Assembly: GCA_031274985.1 (NCBI GenBank)
Contig: JAISPK010000142.1
Span: forward strand, 1-5,823
Reading direction: 5' to 3'
Origin: Coriobacteriales bacterium
GTDB taxonomy: Bacteria > Actinomycetota > Coriobacteriia > Coriobacteriales > UBA8131
DNA: 5,823 nucleotides
The first letter of the stretch is position 1. The number at the start of each line of letters is the position of its first letter. Made by a program: the position numbers and the translations under genes. Of the stretch, positions 5,770 through 5,823 are shown piece by piece. The notes under the pieces were generated by a model, which was not told where the DNA came from, did no database searches, and was given only the letters and a program-made list of their open reading frames with translations.

Positions 5770-5782
5770 GCAAACTGCCTTT

Positions 5783-5823
5783 ATGATTACGATCAAAACT
5801 CCTAAACAAATCGAAGCCATGCG
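5783..5823 (+). CDS. map: Type I methionine aminopeptidase, N-terminal fragment (continues beyond window)
   Basis: The enzyme removes the initiator methionine from new proteins at the ribosome. Only 13 codons and two bases are present, but they read MITIKTPKQIEAM, very close to the usual start of bacterial type I methionine aminopeptidases (MITIKTPEEIEKM type). The gene begins 13 bases after the YerC-like stop on the same strand and may be read through from the same operon. No clear ribosome binding site precedes it; AGTGAG at 5765-5770 is a weak candidate 12 bases away, so reinitiation after the upstream gene is possible. The metal-binding catalytic residues lie outside the window. Confidence 0.75.
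   Translation, partial: MITIKTPKQIEAM

Overview
The window holds two divergent transcription units separated by a gene-free control region of about 340 bases (2516-2857). The left unit, on the minus strand, encodes an exported, membrane-anchored group 1 [NiFe] uptake hydrogenase: the small subunit (1175-2515) followed by the large subunit (1-1175, running off the left edge). Their stop and start codons share one base (TAATG). The right unit, on the plus strand, is a compact biosynthetic operon: a class IV branched-chain aminotransferase (2858-3781), a citramalate-synthase-type enzyme (3803-5389), a small TrpR-fold regulator of the YerC/YecD family (5392-5769), and the first 13 codons of a type I methionine aminopeptidase (from 5783).

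The likely source is an anaerobic bacterium with a mid-range GC content (roughly 55% by eye) and strong AAGGAGGTG ribosome binding sites. A YerC/YecD-type TrpR protein together with a Tat-exported periplasmic-type hydrogenase fits the actinobacterial class Coriobacteriia (Eggerthellaceae-like), with a Firmicutes member as the alternative. This placement is an inference from gene content; no marker gene in the window settles it.

Functionally, the left unit would oxidise H2 outside the cytoplasmic membrane and pass electrons through three iron-sulfur clusters towards a membrane partner whose gene should lie beyond the left edge. The right unit would make the isoleucine precursor (R)-citramalate from pyruvate and acetyl-CoA, and carry out the final transamination of Ile, Val and Leu. 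The small TrpR-like protein is placed to act as a local regulator.

The genes belong to known families, and I see no wholly new system. The most notable points are: a cysteine (C307) in the hydrogenase small subunit where the classical 3Fe-4S enzymes carry proline, predicting three [4Fe-4S] clusters; low-complexity extensions on both hydrogenase subunits; and a structured intergenic region with a hairpin abutting the hydrogenase ribosome binding site, three 9-base direct repeats, and separate repeats in front of the aminotransferase gene.
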